From: an uncultured Pelagibacteraceae bacterium
GTDB lineage: Bacteria > Pseudomonadota > Alphaproteobacteria > Pelagibacterales > Pelagibacteraceae
Assembly: GCA_902633985.1 (NCBI GenBank)
Contig: CACPHV010000001.1
Span: forward strand, 1 to 64,000
DNA length: 64,000 nucleotides
Direction: 5' to 3'
Shown here: in pieces, positions 9,120 through 17,758 of the stretch
Numbering within the stretch: the stretch's first letter is position 1
Layout of the letters: each line of letters opens with the position of its first letter
Made by a program: the position numbers and the translations under genes
Notes under the pieces: generated by a model
Seen by the model: only the letters and a program-made list of their open reading frames with translations
Told to the model about the DNA's origin: nothing
Database searches by the model: none

Positions 9120-10574
9120 ATGTCTGTTCAAATTACTTATAAAAATAAGATATTAAATAAAAACGCTCATAATTTGGTTTTATTTGTTGATGAGAGGTAC
9201 AGTATTTCTAGTTTAAAGAAACATATTTCAATCACAGACTATAATGTGATCTCAGACCTCATAAAAAATAGAGACACAAAAAAGAAAATAATAGCTTTTG
9301 ATATAAGCTCAAAAAAAAAAATTATACTAGTATCAATAAAAAAAAATATTATCAGTTCTGATGTCGAAAATTTAGGTGCAATTTTCTATGATCAATTTAA
9401 AGAGAGTAAAATAAATATTTTTATACTTAATTCAGAAACTTTATCAAACCAACAAAAAAATCTTGCTGGCTATTTTGTACATGGTTTAAAACTTAAATCT
9501 TATATATTTGAAAAATATAAAACCAAGAAAAATAAAAATAATATTTCAGTAATCATAACTGGTAAAAATCAATTACCGGTTAAAGACCAAGTTAAATTTA
9601 GAGCAATAGAAGAGGGAACTTTTTATACAAGGGATTTGGTTTCTGAGCCTGGTAATGTTCTGCATCCCGATGAATATGCAAAAAGATTAAATTCTTTAAG
9701 AAAGTATGGATTAAAGGTTACTGTGTATAATGATAAAAAACTAAAAGAACTTGGTATGAATACTTTACTTGGAGTTGGCCAGGGGAGTGTAAGAGGATCA
9801 TATCTTGTTACGATAGAGTGGAATGGTTTGAAAAAAAAATCAAAACCGCTAGCATTTGTTGGAAAAGGAGTTTGCTTTGACACTGGAGGTATATCTTTAA
9901 AGCCTGCAAAATTTATGGAGGATATGACTTATGATATGGCAGGATCCGCAGTAGTAGTTGGCTTAATGAAAAGTTTAGCTTTAAGAAAAGCAAAAATAAA
10001 TGCTGTAGGGGTTGTAGGTTTAGTGGAAAATATGCCTGGTGGTAATGCTCAAAGGCCAGGCGATATTGTAAAATCTTATAGTGGAAAAACTGTAGAAATT
10101 TTAAATACAGATGCTGAAGGAAGATTGGTATTAGCCGATGCTTTAACTTACACAGAAGAAAAATTTAAGCCAAAATTTATAGTAGATTTAGCGACTTTAA
10201 CAGGAGCAATTATTGTTTCTCTTGGATCTGAATACGCAGGTCTATTTTCGAATGATGATAAATTATCAAGTCAGTTAATCAAAGCAGGAGAACATGTGGA
10301 AGAGAAAGTTTGGAGAATGCCACTAAATAAAAATTTTGATAAATTAATAGACTCTAAAAATGCTGACATGCAAAATATTAATTATGTTGGAGGAGCAGGC
10401 TCTACAACAGCAGCACAATTCTTACAAAGATTTATATTAAACAAAACACCCTGGGCGCACTTGGATATAGCAGGAATGGCATTCTCTAAATATGGAGGAG
10501 CATTAAATTCAGGTGGCGCAACAGGCTACGGAGTGAGATTACTGAACAAACTGATAGAGGATAATTATGAGTAA
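9120..10574 (+). CDS. pepA: Leucyl aminopeptidase (M17, PepA)
   Basis: Cytosolic two-metal exopeptidase, normally a hexamer. The catalytic block is intact: GKGVCFDTGGISLKPAK, the DMTYDMAGSA stretch, and NTDAEGRLVLADAL, which carries the signature Asp, Glu and Arg. The N-terminal macro-like domain is diverged, as usual. I use the ATG at 9120; a TTG at 9105 would add five residues and lacks support. The stop overlaps ndk by 8 bp. In many alphaproteobacteria holC (DNA polymerase III chi) sits between pepA and ndk; it is missing here. Confidence 0.93.
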   Translation: MSVQITYKNKILNKNAHNLVLFVDERYSISSLKKHISITDYNVISDLIKNRDTKKKIIAFDISSKKKIILVSIKKNIISSDVENLGAIFYDQFKESKINIFILNSETLSNQQKNLAGYFVHGLKLKSYIFEKYKTKKNKNNISVIITGKNQLPVKDQVKFRAIEEGTFYTRDLVSEPGNVLHPDEYAKRLNSLRKYGLKVTVYNDKKLKELGMNTLLGVGQGSVRGSYLVTIEWNGLKKKSKPLAFVGKGVCFDTGGISLKPAKFMEDMTYDMAGSAVVVGLMKSLALRKAKINAVGVVGLVENMPGGNAQRPGDIVKSYSGKTVEILNTDAEGRLVLADALTYTEEKFKPKFIVDLATLTGAIIVSLGSEYAGLFSNDDKLSSQLIKAGEHVEEKVWRMPLNKNFDKLIDSKNADMQNINYVGGAGSTTAAQFLQRFILNKTPWAHLDIAGMAFSKYGGALNSGGATGYGVRLLNKLIEDNYE

Positions 10575-10977
10575 TTTAGAACAAACATTATCAATTATAA
10601 AACCAGATGCAGTGGAGAGAAATCTAGAGAATGAAATTAAAGAAATGTTTAAATCTAATGGTTTTACAATTTTAAAAGAAAAAAAAATCCAAATTGAAAA
10701 ATCAGAAGCTGAAATGTTTTATAAAGTTCATGAAACAAAACCATTTTATAATGATTTATGTGCCTATTTATCATCAGGTCCGATTGTAGTCATGGTTCTT
10801 GAAAAAGACAATGCAGTTTTAGGAAATAGAGAATTAATGGGTGCTACAAATCCAGAAGATGCAGAAGAGGGTACTATTAGAAAAAAATATGGGATTTCAA
10901 TAGACAAAAACTCTGTGCACGGATCAGATAGTGTTGAAAATGCTAAAATTGAAATAGATTTTTTCTTTAAAGATTAA
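10567..10977 (+). CDS. ndk: Nucleoside diphosphate kinase
   Basis: Transfers phosphate between nucleoside di- and triphosphates through a phosphohistidine. SIIKPDAVERN near the N-terminus, the GATNPEDAEEGTIR loop and the active-site histidine in SVHGSDS are all present. 136 residues is slightly shorter than E. coli Ndk. It is translationally coupled to pepA by an 8-bp overlap and converges with purN, overlapping its end by 11 bp. Confidence 0.97.
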   Translation: MSNLEQTLSIIKPDAVERNLENEIKEMFKSNGFTILKEKKIQIEKSEAEMFYKVHETKPFYNDLCAYLSSGPIVVMVLEKDNAVLGNRELMGATNPEDAEEGTIRKKYGISIDKNSVHGSDSVENAKIEIDFFFKD

Positions 10978-11548
10978 AAACTTTTAATATAGCTTCTGGG
11001 TATAGCTTATGTTCTTGAGTTAAAATTTTTTTAGCAAGAGAAGACTCAGTATCTTTTTTTGAAATTTTTACTTTCTTTTGTAATATAATCTTCCCCGAGT
11101 CTAATCTAGCATTTACAAAATGAACAGTGCAACCTGAGTATTTTTCTTTATTATTTAATACTCTTGCATGAGTATTTAATCCTTTATATTTGGGCAGTAA
11201 AGAGGGGTGTATATTTAAAATTTTTCCTTTAAATTTTTTTATAAAATTTTTGGACAAAATTTTCATAAATCCAGCCAGACAAATCATTTCAATATTATTT
11301 TTTTTTAAGATAGAAAGTAGCTTATTTTCACTTAATTTTTTGTTTTTAAAATTTAAAACTTTTTTTTTAATTTTAAATTTTTTGGCATAATTTAAACCCT
11401 TCGCCTTAGAGTTATTTGAAACAATAAAATTAATTGATATAGGAGATAATTTAGTTTTAGAAAATTTAACTAAAGATTTTAAATTACTGCCTGTCCCTGA
11501 AATAAATACAGCTGTTTTAATTCTATTGATACCAGTTGATACAACCAT
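10967..11548 (-). CDS. purN: Phosphoribosylglycinamide formyltransferase (PurN)
   Basis: Formyl transfer from 10-formyl-THF to GAR in purine synthesis. The GTGSNLK phosphate loop, the catalytic Asn-His-Asp set in ILNIHPSLLPKYKG with HARVL, and the VHFVNARLDSGKII segment are visible. The ATG at 11548 lies 26 bp inside the 3' end of purM in another frame; no alternative ATG precedes the first strand (TAVFISGTG). It forms a purM-purN operon, as is common. Confidence 0.94.
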   Translation of the reverse strand: MVVSTGINRIKTAVFISGTGSNLKSLVKFSKTKLSPISINFIVSNNSKAKGLNYAKKFKIKKKVLNFKNKKLSENKLLSILKKNNIEMICLAGFMKILSKNFIKKFKGKILNIHPSLLPKYKGLNTHARVLNNKEKYSGCTVHFVNARLDSGKIILQKKVKISKKDTESSLAKKILTQEHKLYPEAILKVFNL

Positions 11549-12554
11549 TTAACTTAACTTTGTTTTTACCATTTAAAATTTTTCCAATAACATATGGTTT
11601 GTATTCTTTAGAAAAAAATTTACCTAATTTTTTTAAATTTTTACTTTCAACAATAAGACAAAAACCAACTCCACAATTAAATGTTTTAAGCATTTCTTTA
11701 TCAGAAATTCCATTATTTTTAAGCCAATTAAATATTTTAGAAGTCTTAATTTTATCTAAATTTATATGTGCAGAGAGTTTATCTGGTATAATTCTTTTAA
11801 TATTGTCAGACAAACCTCCCCCAGTTATATTTGCACAACCATTGATTAAGTTGTTATTTATCAAACTCATTATTTCTTTAACATATATTTTAGTTGGTTT
11901 TAGAAGCTCAGATTTTAAAAATTTATTTTTTTTTATATTTATTTTTTTTTGTTTTAATAAATATCTTACAAGAGAATACCCATTAGAATGTAAACCACTG
12001 GAAGGAATTGCAACTATAAGATTATTTTTTTTTATTTTATTTTTATTTAAAATTCTATTCTTTCCTACAACTCCTACAGCAAAACCTGCGATATCAAATT
12101 TACCTTTTTCATACGTACCTGGCATTTCAGCAGTTTCTCCACCGACGAGCTCACATTCTGATTGATTACAGCCTTTGTTAATCCCTTTTATTATTGCTTT
12201 AAGTTTTTTAAGATCAATTTTATTTATTGATATATAATCTAAAAAAAGCAAAGGCTTAGCTCCTTGTACGATTAAATCATTTACACTCATAGCAACTAAG
12301 TCAATTCCAATGGTATCAAATTTATTTAATGTATTAGCAATTTCAATTTTAGTTCCCACACCATCAGTACAAGCAACGATTTTAGGTTGTTTAATATTAC
12401 TAGGTATATTTGTTATTGAGCCAAACCCACCTATATTTGAAAACTTTTTTTTTCCTCTTTTTTTTGATGAAAATGTAGAAATGAAATCAACAAACTTGTC
12501 TGCAGCTTTGATATTAACTCCACTTTTTTTATAGGTAAATTTTTTTTTATTCAT
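11523..12554 (-). CDS. purM: Phosphoribosylformylglycinamidine cyclo-ligase (PurM)
   Basis: Closes the imidazole ring to form AIR in purine synthesis. The N-terminal YKKSGVNIKAADKFV, the ACTDGVGTKIEIA segment, the DLVAMSVNDL metal site, the GGETAEMPG loop and the late NITGGGLSDNIKRIIP segment are the family landmarks in order. 343 residues is typical. Its start is only 11 bp from the divergent DUF2066 gene, so the promoter must extend into one of the coding regions. Confidence 0.96.
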   Translation of the reverse strand: MNKKKFTYKKSGVNIKAADKFVDFISTFSSKKRGKKKFSNIGGFGSITNIPSNIKQPKIVACTDGVGTKIEIANTLNKFDTIGIDLVAMSVNDLIVQGAKPLLFLDYISINKIDLKKLKAIIKGINKGCNQSECELVGGETAEMPGTYEKGKFDIAGFAVGVVGKNRILNKNKIKKNNLIVAIPSSGLHSNGYSLVRYLLKQKKINIKKNKFLKSELLKPTKIYVKEIMSLINNNLINGCANITGGGLSDNIKRIIPDKLSAHINLDKIKTSKIFNWLKNNGISDKEMLKTFNCGVGFCLIVESKNLKKLGKFFSKEYKPYVIGKILNGKNKVKLNGCINWYQ

Positions 12555-12565
12555 TAATATGTTTT

Positions 12566-13654
12566 ATGAAATTTATTTCTCAACTTTATAAATTAAGGCT
12601 TTTATATAATTTTTTTTTATTTCTTGCTTTAATAAATATTTTCTTTTCCACAGGAAAAAGTCATGCAAAGACATTTTCTATAAATGATATTGAAATATCA
12701 ACACCTTTTGAAATAAATTTTAATAAAAATGAAATCATCGATGAAGGATTTGTAAAGGCATTTGATGAACTTATTTTGTCAATTGTCCAAAGTAAAGATC
12801 AGTTAAAATTAAAAAATACATCAATTAATCAAATAAAAGGAATGATAGAAACTTTCTCAATTAAGGAAGAAAAGTTTATTGATGAAATTTATTATCTTGC
12901 CCTAAATGTTTCATTTAATAAAAAAAATATATTTGATTTATTAGAAACAAAAAATATTTTTCCATCTTTACCTGTGAAAAAAGATTTTTTATTCATCCCC
13001 GTAATTGTTGATCAAAATAAAAATCAAGTTTTAATGTTCTCTGAGAATAAGTTATTTTCCACTTGGAATTTAAATAATAAAAAATACAGTCTTTTAAATT
13101 ATATTTTGCCTACTGAGGATTTAGATGATTTTAGATTGATAAAACAAAATATTAATATTTTAGAAACTTATGACTTCAAAGAAATTATAAATAAATACAA
13201 TATAAATGACCACATTATTATGATTGTGTTTAAGGATAATAATAAAATAAGAGTATTTAACAAAATTTTTTTTAATAAAAATAACAATTTAAAAAATTTA
13301 AATTATTCCGAGGTTAATTTTGATGATGAAGAAGAGTTATTTCAATTTATTGATAATTTAAAATTAGTCTACGAAGATTTATGGAAATCGCAAAATCAAA
13401 TCAATACTTCAGTAAAGTTATCTTTAAATATTTCTGTTGATAATTCTAATAATATAAAAATTAATAAATTTGAAAAAATTTTATCTGATATGGATTTGAT
13501 ATATAATTTTTCAATTTATAAGTTCGATAATCGAAATAATTTTTATAAAGTTATTTTTAATGGAACCCCTGATAAGTTTTTAGAAGTTATGAGTGATCAA
13601 AATTATGATTTTGAAATTAAAAATAAAATTTGGGTTTTAAATGACAAATCTTAA
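12566..13654 (+). CDS. DUF2066-type exported protein
   Basis: I call this a DUF2066 protein mainly from its place between purM and hda, which is the alphaproteobacterial arrangement, and from its layout: an N-terminal hydrophobic export segment (LYNFFLFLALINIFF, ending near residue 35), then a soluble domain with a VPVIVDQ-like strand (FIPVIVDQNKNQVLMFS). Function unknown. It overlaps hda by 14 bp. The protein is rich in Asn, Lys and Ile, as expected from base composition. Confidence 0.65.
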   Translation: MKFISQLYKLRLLYNFFLFLALINIFFSTGKSHAKTFSINDIEISTPFEINFNKNEIIDEGFVKAFDELILSIVQSKDQLKLKNTSINQIKGMIETFSIKEEKFIDEIYYLALNVSFNKKNIFDLLETKNIFPSLPVKKDFLFIPVIVDQNKNQVLMFSENKLFSTWNLNNKKYSLLNYILPTEDLDDFRLIKQNINILETYDFKEIINKYNINDHIIMIVFKDNNKIRVFNKIFFNKNNNLKNLNYSEVNFDDEEELFQFIDNLKLVYEDLWKSQNQINTSVKLSLNISVDNSNNIKINKFEKILSDMDLIYNFSIYKFDNRNNFYKVIFNGTPDKFLEVMSDQNYDFEIKNKIWVLNDKS

Positions 13655-14303
13655 TCAGCAAATACTCAAATTTGATTATGAGCAAAATTTTAAAGATCAA
13701 GATTTTTATGTTTCAAGCAGCAACGAACACTCTTTTAACCTTTTAAATAGTTGGCCAAAATGGGATAAAAATTTTATAAACTTAATAGGTGATAAGTTTT
13801 CAGGAAAAAGTCATTTAATAAATATATTTTTAGAAAAGTATAAAGGAATTAAAATTAATGCAGAGGATATTAATAATGACTTTCTTCAGCAAATTAAAAT
13901 ATATGAAAATATTATTCTTGAGGATTTAACTGAAAAAATAAATGAAAACTTATTATTTTCACTTATAAATATAATAGATCAGGATAATAAGTACTTAATA
14001 GTAACCTCAAAAATACCAATAGTTGACTTTAATTTTAAATTAAATGATCTTAATTCAAGATCTACTAATTTTATTTTATCTCAAATTGAAAAACCTGGTG
14101 ACGATTTAATTTATGCACTAATATTAAAAAATCTTTCTGATCGTCAAATATCAATAGACCAAAAACTCATTGAATTTATAATTAAGAGAATAGATAGAAC
14201 TTATGGCAAAATTTCCGATTTCATATATAAAATCGACGAAATTAGTTTAAAAAGAAAGAAACCAATCGATTTTAAAATTATAAAAGAAGCATTAGAGGTT
14301 TAA
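13641..14303 (+). CDS. hda: Hda/DnaA-like AAA+ regulator of replication initiation
   Basis: Homologue of Hda, which stimulates ATP hydrolysis by DnaA after initiation. It opens with a clamp-binding-like QQILKF segment, has a P-loop GDKFSGKSH at residues 50-58 and a Walker B-like IILEDL, and ends with a lid region that includes a possible arginine-rich DRTYGKISDFIYKIDEISL. There is no DnaA C-terminal DNA-binding domain, so it is not DnaA. At 220 residues it matches alphaproteobacterial HdaA. The upstream DUF2066 gene and downstream aspS run in the same direction with no gap. Confidence 0.85.
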   Translation: MTNLNQQILKFDYEQNFKDQDFYVSSSNEHSFNLLNSWPKWDKNFINLIGDKFSGKSHLINIFLEKYKGIKINAEDINNDFLQQIKIYENIILEDLTEKINENLLFSLINIIDQDNKYLIVTSKIPIVDFNFKLNDLNSRSTNFILSQIEKPGDDLIYALILKNLSDRQISIDQKLIEFIIKRIDRTYGKISDFIYKIDEISLKRKKPIDFKIIKEALEV

Positions 14304-16088
14304 TTGAATAAATACAGAACACACAAGTGTAATGAGCTAAGAAAAGAGGATGTGGATAAAAAAATTTCTCTTTCAGGCTGGATAAATAAAAAAAGAGACC
14401 ATGGGAATTTATTATTTATTGATTTGAGAGATAATTATGGAATTACGCAATGTATAATTGATAAAGATAATAAATATTTTTCTGATTTAGAAAAAATGCA
14501 ATTAGAAACAGTAATTAAAGTTGAGGGGACAGTTGTTAACAGATCTAAAGAAACAATTAATTCTGAAATTGACACTGGTGAAATTGAGGTTGTTATTGAG
14601 CAGCATGAAGTTTTAGGCACTTGTAAAGAGCTCCCTATGCCAATCTTTAGTGATCAAGAATATGCAGAAGAAATAAGATTGAAATATAGATTCTTAGATT
14701 TAAGAAGAAAAAAAATTCATGAAAATATTATTTTAAGATCCAAGGTTATTTCATTTATTCGAAATGAAATGACTAAATTAGGTTTTTTAGAATTTCAAAC
14801 ACCAATTTTAACTTCATCTAGCCCAGAAGGTGCTAGAGATTTTTTAGTACCTAGTCGTTTAAATCCAGGAAAATTTTATGCACTTCCACAAGCTCCTCAG
14901 CAATTTAAACAATTAATAATGGTTTCGGGCTTTGATAGATACTTTCAAATTGCACCTTGTTTTAGGGATGAAGATGCAAGAGCAGACAGAAGTCCTGGAG
15001 AGTTTTATCAGTTAGATTTGGAAATGTCATTTGTTGAGCAAGAGGATGTATTTAATGTTGTTGAAAAGTTAATGGTTAATACATTTAAAAATTTTTCAAC
15101 TAAAAAACTGATGTTTGATAAATTTCCAAAGATTACATACAAGGAAGCTATGCTTAAATATGGTACTGATAAACCAGATTTAAGAAACCCACTCATTGTA
15201 AACGATATAACTGAAATTTTTACAAGAAAAGATGTTTCGTTTGAAATATTTAAAAAATTAGTAAAATCTGGATCTAAAGTAAGATGCATTGTTACAAAAA
15301 ATACAAAAGATAAAACCAGAAGTTTTTTTGATAATATTGATAAATGGGCTAAAGAAGAAGGTGCTTCTGGTTTAGCTTATTTTACTTTTGAAAAAGATAA
15401 AGATATTTCAGCAAAAGGCCCTATAGGAAAATTCTTTTCTCAAGATGCATTGGTTGAAATCATGAAAAAAACAAACAGTGAAATAGGGGATAGTATTTTC
15501 ATGGCTTGTGGAAAACAATACGAATTAGAAAAAATTACTACACTTGCAAGAGATAAAATTGCAAAAGATCTAGATTTAATTGACGAAAATGTTTTCGCAT
15601 TTTGCTGGATTGTAGATTATCCAATGTTTGAAAAAGATGAATTAACAAACAAGATTGAATTTAGTCATAATCCATTTTCAATGCCTCAAGGCGATTTAAG
15701 TGAAAAAGATTTTGAAAACCCACTAGATATACTTGCTTATCAATACGATATAGTTTGTAATGGCATAGAACTGTCTTCAGGAGCAATTAGAAATCATAAA
15801 CCAGAACTCATGTATAAACTTTTCTCGATTGCAGGATATGATAAAAATCAAGTAGATGAAAAATTTAGTGGTATGATTAATGCACTTAGTTATGGTGCAC
15901 CACCACACGGAGGAATAGCACCTGGTATAGATAGAATAGTAATGTTACTAGCTAATGAGAAAAATATTAGGGAAGTTACTATGTTTCCAATGAACCAAAA
16001 CGCACAAGATTTAATGATGAATGCACCATCTGAGGTAAATCCAGATCAATTGAAAGAATTAAATTTAACTTTAAAAACTAAAAAATAA
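14304..16088 (+). CDS. aspS: Aspartyl-tRNA synthetase
   Basis: Charges tRNA-Asp. It has an N-terminal anticodon-binding OB fold (SLSGWINKKRDHGNLLFIDLRD), the class II catalytic core with motif 2 (FRDEDARADRSPGEFYQLD), the bacterial GAD insertion, and motif 3 (GIAPGIDRIVMLL) near the C-terminus. The start is TTG and sits exactly after the hda stop with no spacer; the first residues MNKYRTHKCNELR align with the start of other bacterial AspRS, so no downstream ATG is needed. I cannot tell whether it is discriminating or also charges tRNA-Asn. Confidence 0.96.
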   Translation: MNKYRTHKCNELRKEDVDKKISLSGWINKKRDHGNLLFIDLRDNYGITQCIIDKDNKYFSDLEKMQLETVIKVEGTVVNRSKETINSEIDTGEIEVVIEQHEVLGTCKELPMPIFSDQEYAEEIRLKYRFLDLRRKKIHENIILRSKVISFIRNEMTKLGFLEFQTPILTSSSPEGARDFLVPSRLNPGKFYALPQAPQQFKQLIMVSGFDRYFQIAPCFRDEDARADRSPGEFYQLDLEMSFVEQEDVFNVVEKLMVNTFKNFSTKKLMFDKFPKITYKEAMLKYGTDKPDLRNPLIVNDITEIFTRKDVSFEIFKKLVKSGSKVRCIVTKNTKDKTRSFFDNIDKWAKEEGASGLAYFTFEKDKDISAKGPIGKFFSQDALVEIMKKTNSEIGDSIFMACGKQYELEKITTLARDKIAKDLDLIDENVFAFCWIVDYPMFEKDELTNKIEFSHNPFSMPQGDLSEKDFENPLDILAYQYDIVCNGIELSSGAIRNHKPELMYKLFSIAGYDKNQVDEKFSGMINALSYGAPPHGGIAPGIDRIVMLLANEKNIREVTMFPMNQNAQDLMMNAPSEVNPDQLKELNLTLKTKK

Positions 16089-16099
16089 CTTATTTTTTA
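16079..16099. terminator. Possible bidirectional AT-only hairpin between aspS and the TSCPD gene
   Basis: Perfect 10-bp inverted repeat (TAAAAAATAA / TTATTTTTTA) around a single C. It contains the stop codons of both convergent genes and gives a U tract in either direction. It contains no GC pair, so thermal stability is doubtful, and it may simply result from both proteins ending in Lys-Lys-stop. Confidence 0.3.
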
Positions 16100-16914
16100 C
16101 CTTTCAAACTTATTTTTACATCTGAAAGATCAACTAGATTTTTTTTATAATTATTTCTTACGAAACCTTTGCTAGTAATATCTTTTACAATTTTCAATAA
16201 TTGATTTTGATCCTCAGAGCTTTGATCTTCTGTATTTATTGCATCATTTCCTCCAATAGCTGGAGTATGGGCCAGATCTTCTCTATTTTGATATGAAATA
16301 GCTAATTCTCTGAAAATATAATCCAAAATTGATGTAGCACTTAAAATTCTATCATTCCCATAGACCTTACCAGACGGTTCAAATTTTGTGCCTACAAATG
16401 CACTTATAAACTCATCTAACGGAACACCATATTGAAGGCCTAGAGATACAGCAATTGCAAAATTATTCATTAAAGCTTTAACAAGCTCACCTTCTTTACT
16501 GGTATCAATAAATATTTCTCCAATTTTTCCATCTTCATATTCTCCAGTATGTAGGTAAACTTTGTGGTCACCAATAGTAGCTTTTTGAATATATCCTTTT
16601 CTTCTATCAGGCATGCTATATCTTTTACCTGACTTCTCGTTAGCTGTGTTTATACCTGTTATTACACTTTCTTTATTTATTACATTTTTTTTATCCGTTT
16701 TGGTAACTACTTCTACTTTGTTGTTTTCAAGGACTTTATTGTTTTTAGGATCCAGACTTTTTGTTTTTCGGTTATCAAGTTTTACGTCTAAAACCTCAAA
16801 TTTACCATCATCTCTTTTTTCTAAATTCTTTAACTCTGCCTCATTAATATCATCTAAATAATGATTTACTTTAAAGGTACAGGTATAATAAGTTTCAACT
16901 AAATACTTTGCCAT
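16090..16914 (-). CDS. Stand-alone NrdJ C-terminal-type protein (TSCPD domain, NrdJb-like)
   Basis: Residues from about 105 onward match the C-terminal end of class II (B12-dependent) ribonucleotide reductases: [31 protein letters not shown], then [31 protein letters not shown] and [16 protein letters not shown]. The ten-stranded catalytic barrel is absent. The N-terminal part ([13 protein letters not shown]) begins with a conserved-looking strand containing a YYTC motif, followed by a Lys-rich linker. In Pseudomonas a comparable fragment, NrdJb, pairs with NrdJa; no NrdJa is in this window. A GAGG Shine-Dalgarno lies before the ATG. Function as an RNR partner is inference, and a separate regulatory role is possible. 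Confidence 0.75.
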   Translation of the reverse strand: MAKYLVETYYTCTFKVNHYLDDINEAELKNLEKRDDGKFEVLDVKLDNRKTKSLDPKNNKVLENNKVEVVTKTDKKNVINKESVITGINTANEKSGKRYSMPDRRKGYIQKATIGDHKVYLHTGEYEDGKIGEIFIDTSKEGELVKALMNNFAIAVSLGLQYGVPLDEFISAFVGTKFEPSGKVYGNDRILSATSILDYIFRELAISYQNREDLAHTPAIGGNDAINTEDQSSEDQNQLLKIVKDITSKGFVRNNYKKNLVDLSDVKISLKGKK

Positions 16915-17028
16915 TTGACCTCAATTTAAATTTTAATTTGAATAATGATTCAATTAATTTATATACATATTCATATTTTAGTCTAATTTAAATTTTACAA
17001 TTTTTAATTGAATAAATAAAAAAATATT

Positions 17029-17388
17029 ATGTTGACACTTTTAAGAAAAATTTTCACATGGTGGAATCAAGATACTTTTGGAACAAGGTTAAAAACTATT
17101 TTTTTTGGAAAACTAGTTGGCACTGATGAGCTAGGTAATAAATATTATGAAAGTAAAAATGGAAAAAGATGGGTTATCTATTTAAACACAATTGACGCAT
17201 CAAAAATTCCTGTTGAATGGTATTCTTGGATACATTTTACACCAAATAAAATTGAGAAAAAACACACTTTAGAAAAATATGAATGGCAAAAACCGCATCA
17301 AGAAAATTTAACCGGGACTGACGCAGCATATTATCCAAATAAAAACAAAGATGGTATTAAAAAGAAATACTCAAGTTGGAAAGAATAA
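17029..17388 (+). CDS. NADH:ubiquinone oxidoreductase accessory subunit NDUFA12 family
   Basis: Supernumerary subunit of respiratory Complex I shared by mitochondria and alphaproteobacteria. The family pattern is clear: TRLKTIFFGKLVGTDELGNKYYE, GKRWVIY, IPVEWYSWIH, and a C-terminal tail with YEWQKPHQENLTGTDAAYYP. 119 residues fits. No membrane helix; expected on the matrix-equivalent (cytoplasmic) arm. The start of the DUF2155 gene lies inside its 3' end, the same neighbour pair seen in other alphaproteobacteria. Confidence 0.92.
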   Translation: MLTLLRKIFTWWNQDTFGTRLKTIFFGKLVGTDELGNKYYESKNGKRWVIYLNTIDASKIPVEWYSWIHFTPNKIEKKHTLEKYEWQKPHQENLTGTDAAYYPNKNKDGIKKKYSSWKE

Positions 17389-17758
17389 TTTTAAATTAAT
17401 CTATTTAGTTTTTTTATTTTATTTTTGTTTAGTTTTAAACTCAGATGCTAAAAATAATTTAGAGGGAACTTTTACTGATATAAAAATTTTGGATAAAATA
17501 AGTTCTAAAAACACCTTGCTTAAACTTAAAAATGGGGAATTGATAAATTTTAAAGATTTATCAATTAAAAGTCTAAAATGCAAAAATTCAGAGTTTGATG
17601 ATAATCCAGAAATAACTGCCTATATACAAGTTCGAGATCTGACTAATAAAAATAATGATGAAGTTTTTGTTTTTAATGGCTGGATGTTTTCATCTAGTCC
17701 TTCAATCGAACCTTTTGACCACCCTGTCTATGATGTATGGTTGGTAAGTTGCTATTAA
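17351..17758 (+). CDS. DUF2155 exported protein
   Basis: Short secreted or periplasmic protein of unknown function. An N-terminal hydrophobic stretch (LIYLVFLFYFCLVLNSDA) looks like a signal peptide and contains a possible lipobox-like Cys. The core carries the DUF2155 landmarks: LKLKNGE, then FVFNGWMFSSSPSIEPFDHPVYDVWLVSC at the C-terminus. The only ATG is at 17351, inside NDUFA12, giving a 38-bp overlap. It converges with accC, overlapping 4 bp. Confidence 0.85.
   Translation: MVLKRNTQVGKNNFKLIYLVFLFYFCLVLNSDAKNNLEGTFTDIKILDKISSKNTLLKLKNGELINFKDLSIKSLKCKNSEFDDNPEITAYIQVRDLTNKNNDEVFVFNGWMFSSSPSIEPFDHPVYDVWLVSCY

Noticed and set aside
11536-12165. 209-codon open frame antisense to purM
   Set aside because: Shadow of a well-conserved gene in AT-rich DNA; the product is a hydrophobic Leu/Phe/Ile run without recognisable features.
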